Source of the DNA: JADJPF01 sp964492845 | GTDB taxonomy: Bacteria > Acidobacteriota > Blastocatellia > Chloracidobacteriales > JADJPF01 | Length of the DNA stretch: 64,000 nucleotides | Direction of reading: 5' to 3' | Assembly: GCA_964492845.1 (NCBI GenBank) | Contig: CAZBMZ010000028.1 | Coordinates: 1-64,000, forward strand | Shown: one piece after another, positions 61,110-64,000 of the stretch | Layout: each line of letters opens with the position of its first letter | Position numbering within the stretch: position 1 is the first letter of the stretch | Notes under the pieces: generated by a model | What the model saw: the letters and a program-made list of their open reading frames with translations, nothing else | The model's database searches: none | What the model was told of the DNA's origin: nothing | Made by a program: the position numbers and the translations under genes

Positions 61110-61195
61110 TATAATTTTCCTATTTTTAGTTGTTTAGGAGGTAAGTTTTCCTTAATTAAAATAAATTAATCATGGAAAACTAATAAAGGTTATTT
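61110..61195 (+). promoter_or_regulatory. Leader of the DksA/TraR-like gene, with orphan Shine-Dalgarno and hairpin
   Basis: A perfect TATAAT (61110-61115), with only a weak -35, may start transcription. A strong AGGAGGT (61136-61142) has no start codon at proper distance. An inverted repeat, AGTTTTCC (61144-61151) and GGAAAACT (61174-61181), follows, and the codons ATG GAA AAC TAA (61172-61183) form a three-residue mini-ORF. The actual gene uses AAAGG before ATG 61196. Confidence 0.35.
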
Positions 61196-61564
61196 ATGGA
61201 ACAAGAAAAGGTGAAATACTTTGAAGCCAAACTGCGTGAGCGTCGCGCTGCTTTAACAGGTGTTGTAGAAAGAACAGAAAGCTATGGGCGTGAGGCAGAC
61301 ACAGAATTAACTCAAGATCCAGCAGATAAGGCATCTAATGCTTATACTAAAGAATTACTTTTTAGTCAAAGCACTAATGATCGGTTTATACTTAAACTAA
61401 TAGAAGAAGCATTAGAACGTATAGAAGATGATGAATTTGGTGATTGTGTTAATTGTAGTAAGCCAATTCAACCCAAGCGTTTAGAGGCTGTACCCTGGGC
61501 GCGTCATTGTATTACTTGTCAAGACCTACAAGAACGTGGCTTATTAGAAGAAGATGATGAATAA
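61196..61564 (+). CDS. DksA/TraR-type C4 zinc-finger protein
   Basis: A transcription factor that likely enters the RNA polymerase secondary channel. The coiled-coil tip has the DxxDxA motif (QDPADKASNAY), and the C-terminal zinc finger has CVNC...CITC. Length 122 is close to RNA polymerase-binding DksA-like proteins. Its acidic tail is EEDDE. It may work with ppGpp. Its leader is unusual; see separate entry. Confidence 0.88.
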   Translation: MEQEKVKYFEAKLRERRAALTGVVERTESYGREADTELTQDPADKASNAYTKELLFSQSTNDRFILKLIEEALERIEDDEFGDCVNCSKPIQPKRLEAVPWARHCITCQDLQERGLLEEDDE

Positions 61565-61601
61565 GCTAATTTAAGTAGTTAGTTGGTAGTAAGCTAAATA
61601 T

Positions 61602-62321
61602 ATGAAAGTATTAAAGGATGCACTACTAACTACACTATTCCCTACAGCTTGCCATTTATGTGGTCAGTTGGTTGAGTCAAATGATTATGGTGTAGCTTGT
61701 CAACAATGTTGGCAAGCTTACCAGGGCTTGCCAACAAATAATTTATGTCTTAAATGTGGTTATCCCTTTGAAATACCCTCCTCAAATTTTCCAATAAAAG
61801 ATTGTTTACGTTGTCGAGATATTTTATTTTCCTTAGCTCGCAGTTGTGGCAGATATGAAGGGGCTATGAGTGCAAATATTTTAGCATTAAAAACTAGTCC
61901 TTATTTTTGTGAAAAGTTAGTTGAGCTAATACAAAATACTTTACAAAAAACAGACTTTCTTCCTATAAACCTAATTATTCCAATACCTTTACATCCAAAA
62001 CGCTTAAAAGAGCGTGGTTTTAATCAAGCTCTTTTAATTGCAGAATATGTTAGTAAATTTATAAAGGTAGACTTAGATAATGATTCTCTAATTAGGGCTA
62101 AACCTACAGTAAAACATCGTTTAGGTATGAATGTAGTAGATAGAGAAGCTAGCTTAAAAGGTGCTTTTCAAGTAATAAGACCGCGTTTAATTAAAGACCA
62201 AATTATTTTGTTAGTTGATGATGTTTTTACTACAGGAACAACTATTTCTGTGGCAACAAAAACTTTATTAGAAGCAGGCGCAAAAGAAATTAAAGTATTT
62301 ACTTTAGCTAGAGTAATTTAG
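61602..62321 (+). CDS. comF: ComF-family phosphoribosyltransferase-like protein
   Basis: A type I PRTase-fold protein associated with natural transformation. The N-terminal zinc-binding region has CHLCG, CQQC, CLKCG and CLRC. The PRPP loop is ILLVDDVFTTGTTIS and the strand LIIPIPLHPKRLKERGFNQA is conserved. No competence operon is adjacent. It is the last gene of the cluster; its stop is 6 bp from the end of the convergent gene. Confidence 0.9.
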   Translation: MKVLKDALLTTLFPTACHLCGQLVESNDYGVACQQCWQAYQGLPTNNLCLKCGYPFEIPSSNFPIKDCLRCRDILFSLARSCGRYEGAMSANILALKTSPYFCEKLVELIQNTLQKTDFLPINLIIPIPLHPKRLKERGFNQALLIAEYVSKFIKVDLDNDSLIRAKPTVKHRLGMNVVDREASLKGAFQVIRPRLIKDQIILLVDDVFTTGTTISVATKTLLEAGAKEIKVFTLARVI

Positions 62322-62327
62322 GTTGGT

Positions 62328-62696
62328 TTATTCTTTTGTCTTATCATCTTCAAGCTTATCTACTCGTTTAGAAACCTGACGTAACCCCCCTATTAAATCT
62401 TTCACATCATCACTAAGCTTTTCTAGCTTAATATCAAATGCTGCTTGATGTTCAATAATAAACTGTATTCTATTTTCTGTTATCTTTTCAAATTCAGCCA
62501 AACGTTTAGCTGTCTCGAAATGGATGTCCATTATTTGTGCTTGTTTAGTTGCAAAACCATCCTGTTTAGCTGTAATTTCTGCTTGTTGAGATGTAATTTC
62601 TGCTTGTTGAGCCGTGATTTCTGCTTGTTTGATAGACATTTCAGCTTGTTGAGTAACAATAAATTCCATTAATTTTTTAAGTTCTTCATTTGTCAT
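62328..62696 (-). CDS. Small coiled-coil protein with heptad repeats
   Basis: A 122-residue, charged, helical protein. Residues about 15-46 contain 7-residue repeats of the type QAEITxQ, encoded by 21-bp DNA repeats. The C-terminal half (DVKDLIGGLRQVSKRVDKLEDD) is also helical. There is no transmembrane segment or known domain. It probably oligomerises. ATG 62696 has no strong Shine-Dalgarno sequence. It converges with comF. Confidence 0.6.
   Translation of the reverse strand: MTNEELKKLMEFIVTQQAEMSIKQAEITAQQAEITSQQAEITAKQDGFATKQAQIMDIHFETAKRLAEFEKITENRIQFIIEHQAAFDIKLEKLSDDVKDLIGGLRQVSKRVDKLEDDKTKE
62561..62665 (-). repeat. 21-bp tandem repeats inside the coiled-coil gene
   Basis: Five 21-bp units, for example 62582-62602 and 62603-62623 (CTTGTTGAG.nnGTnATTTCTG), encode the heptads. 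The middle units are most alike, the outer ones degenerate. Length variation between strains is plausible. Confidence 0.8.
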
Positions 62697-62796
62697 AAAT
62701 CATTTACCATTAATTTTTAAGCTGACATAGCATGGTTACTTAATAATTATCTTGTGCATACTCTAAAAAATCTAGAAAAATACTAAGACTTTTAGT

Positions 62797-64000
62797 TTAT
62801 TCCTCGTCTTCTTCGTCTTCTTCCTCTCCATCAAATTCTAGTTGGTTATTGTCATTAGTAGTAACTCGTCTTGGGCGGTGCGGTTTTGAGTCTAAAGAAT
62901 CTATAGAGTTATTTCTTTCAATCCCTAATCGATGAGCAATGTTGTTATAAATTTCTCCAGCTATACCGGCTGATACAGAACCTCTTTCATTAGAGCCTGT
63001 AGAAACTACTACTACTACTAAGTTAGGTTTATTAGGACTAGAGAATGAAGCAAATAATCCTAGTTTAGATTCTTCCCCGTTGCAACTTCCTGTTTTGCCA
63101 GCTACATTTAATGGTGCTGCTCCAGAACGCCTAGCAGTTCCGTAAGTAACTGCCCCTACCATACCTTCAATAAGTTTTTCCCTAACGTCTTCTGTTAAAG
63201 TTACATTACGAATTAATTTAGGTTGAAAAGTTTGCTTATCGGTTTCTGTACGTAAAACTTGTGGTTGGTAAATTTTTCCACCATTAGCAATAGCAGAGGT
63301 TAAAACAGCAAGTTGTAGGGCAGTCACGCCAATATCATCACCATGACTACACATTCTTGGTAAAGCTTGCGGGCTTTTATACTCTGGTAAAAAACCTGGG
63401 CTTTCACCATCAATATTAACACCTGTTTTTGCACCTAGGCCCCATTGACGAGCATAATTAATAACTTGATCAAAGCCTAATTGATAGCCTAATGATTGAA
63501 AATATTGATTATTAGAATAAGCTAGCGCATTAATCATATTAATTGAGCCAAGACCAGCAATAGTAGCAGGATAATCAGCATCTGCAACACCTTCATTTAA
63601 TGCAGCAATAGAAGTAATTAATTTAATTGTAGAACAAGGCTTAAAGGGTTTGCCTATGGCCCAACTTTGATTAACCATGCTATAAACTTGCCCATTATTA
63701 GGATCCATTATTACAACTGTTGCAGGGTGATCGCCTATAGCGGAAAGTGCTGCGCGGCGTAGTTCTAAATCTTCTCCTCTTAAGTCATCTTGACCAATGA
63801 ATGTTTTAGCAGTGCTTAACAACATATTGTTTACAGAAGAAACTCGTGCAATCGAGCGTCTATAAGCAACATTTCGGCTACGTACAGATGCTTTACGAAT
63901 TGACCAACGGCTAGAACGTTTATTTTTACTACTAGTCTTATACTTAGTGGCTGATTTTCCTTTGGTAACTTTTGACTTACTGGACTTAGATTTTTTAGTA
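62797..64000 (-). CDS. Penicillin-binding-type transpeptidase, N-terminus cut by window edge
   Basis: The frame stays open to position 64000, so the gene continues past the window; the Met at 63825 is not the necessary start. The visible N-terminal part is basic and Lys/Ser/Arg-rich (63826-64000: SKSSK, KGKSATKYK, SSRWSIRK). The catalytic domain has the SxxK motif S-T-I-K, the SxN motif S-N-N (AYSNNQYF) and KTG (AGKTGSC). The tail is acidic (EEEDEEDEE). It crosslinks peptidoglycan or belongs to a class of FtsI/MrdA-like proteins, but no transmembrane segment is visible in the part present. The GC and codon use match neighbours. Confidence 0.8.
   Translation of the reverse strand, partial: TKKSKSSKSKVTKGKSATKYKTSSKNKRSSRWSIRKASVRSRNVAYRRSIARVSSVNNMLLSTAKTFIGQDDLRGEDLELRRAALSAIGDHPATVVIMDPNNGQVYSMVNQSWAIGKPFKPCSTIKLITSIAALNEGVADADYPATIAGLGSINMINALAYSNNQYFQSLGYQLGFDQVINYARQWGLGAKTGVNIDGESPGFLPEYKSPQALPRMCSHGDDIGVTALQLAVLTSAIANGGKIYQPQVLRTETDKQTFQPKLIRNVTLTEDVREKLIEGMVGAVTYGTARRSGAAPLNVAGKTGSCNGEESKLGLFASFSSPNKPNLVVVVVSTGSNERGSVSAGIAGEIYNNIAHRLGIERNNSIDSLDSKPHRPRRVTTNDNNQLEFDGEEEDEEDEE

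Noticed and set aside
1..64000. Defence island, prophage or transposon
   Set aside because: No integrase, transposase, phage structural gene, restriction system or toxin-antitoxin pair is recognisable. The two-component, pilus and envelope genes have ordinary composition.

Overview
The window is a chromosomal segment of an AT-rich, Gram-negative bacterium, most likely a member of the Acidobacteriota. The Gram-negative assignment rests on two Oar-like TonB-dependent receptors that end in Phe, a KdsC phosphatase (Kdo/LPS pathway), and LspA plus Lgt. The phylum assignment is an inference from a VWFA protein of the type common in Acidobacteria, Oar-like receptors carrying an N-terminal carboxypeptidase-regulatory domain, tandem PilT ATPases, and an FHA/cNMP/DUF4388 protein. 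I see no rRNA, tRNA, CRISPR array, transposase, integrase or phage gene. The region looks like stable core and lineage-specific chromosome.

Layout. 0.2-10.4 kb is an envelope-oriented block: a secreted Asp-box beta-propeller protein, an STT3-like membrane glycosyltransferase, two tandem membrane-anchored transglutaminase-like proteins, and a LytS/LytTR two-component pair. The transglutaminases lie downstream of the two-component genes on the same strand. 10.6-13.3 kb holds rpsT, a secreted alpha/beta hydrolase, and a YtxH/coiled-coil pair. 13.4-19.3 kb is ileS-lspA-lgt-DUF3592-rluD, interrupted by a 160-bp repeat block. 19.4-22.8 kb has a VWFA protein, an unknown protein and the FHA-cNMP-DUF4388 protein. 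23.2-26.6 kb carries two PilT-type ATPases and a YbaK deacylase. 26.8-34.0 kb is a likely operon of GAF histidine kinase, kdsC, a double M16 peptidase and nadB. 34.1-46.8 kb has a Yip1-like zinc protein, two large Oar-like receptors, a second RluA-family synthase and a very large multi-pass membrane protein with a zinc ribbon. 47.1-57.6 kb has transketolase, an HtrA-like protease, a PilZ protein, a radical SAM/SPASM protein, a UDP-glucuronate decarboxylase-like enzyme, two unknown proteins and an EF-G paralogue. 57.8-62.3 kb is the conserved rplU-rpmA-obgE-nadD-rsfS-rlmH cluster followed by a DksA/TraR-type protein and ComF. The right edge cuts a penicillin-binding transpeptidase.

Several start sites were revised from Shine-Dalgarno position. 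The strongest oddity is rluD: its complete S4 domain is encoded upstream of the first in-frame ATG, with no ATG, GTG or TTG available. The only start matching the ribosome-binding site is an AUC codon. Other unusual points are a PilT protein with a degenerate second copy of the PilT N-domain joined by a Pro/Ala-rich linker, an EF-G paralogue with NKME in place of NKxD, and clusters of extragenic palindromes at 16.2 and 20.4 kb. Sigma-70-like promoters with 17-bp spacers are clear before rplU, tkt, rpsT and the YtxH gene. Many convergent gene pairs share near-perfect palindromic terminators. I found no complete defence, mobile or biosynthetic gene system.
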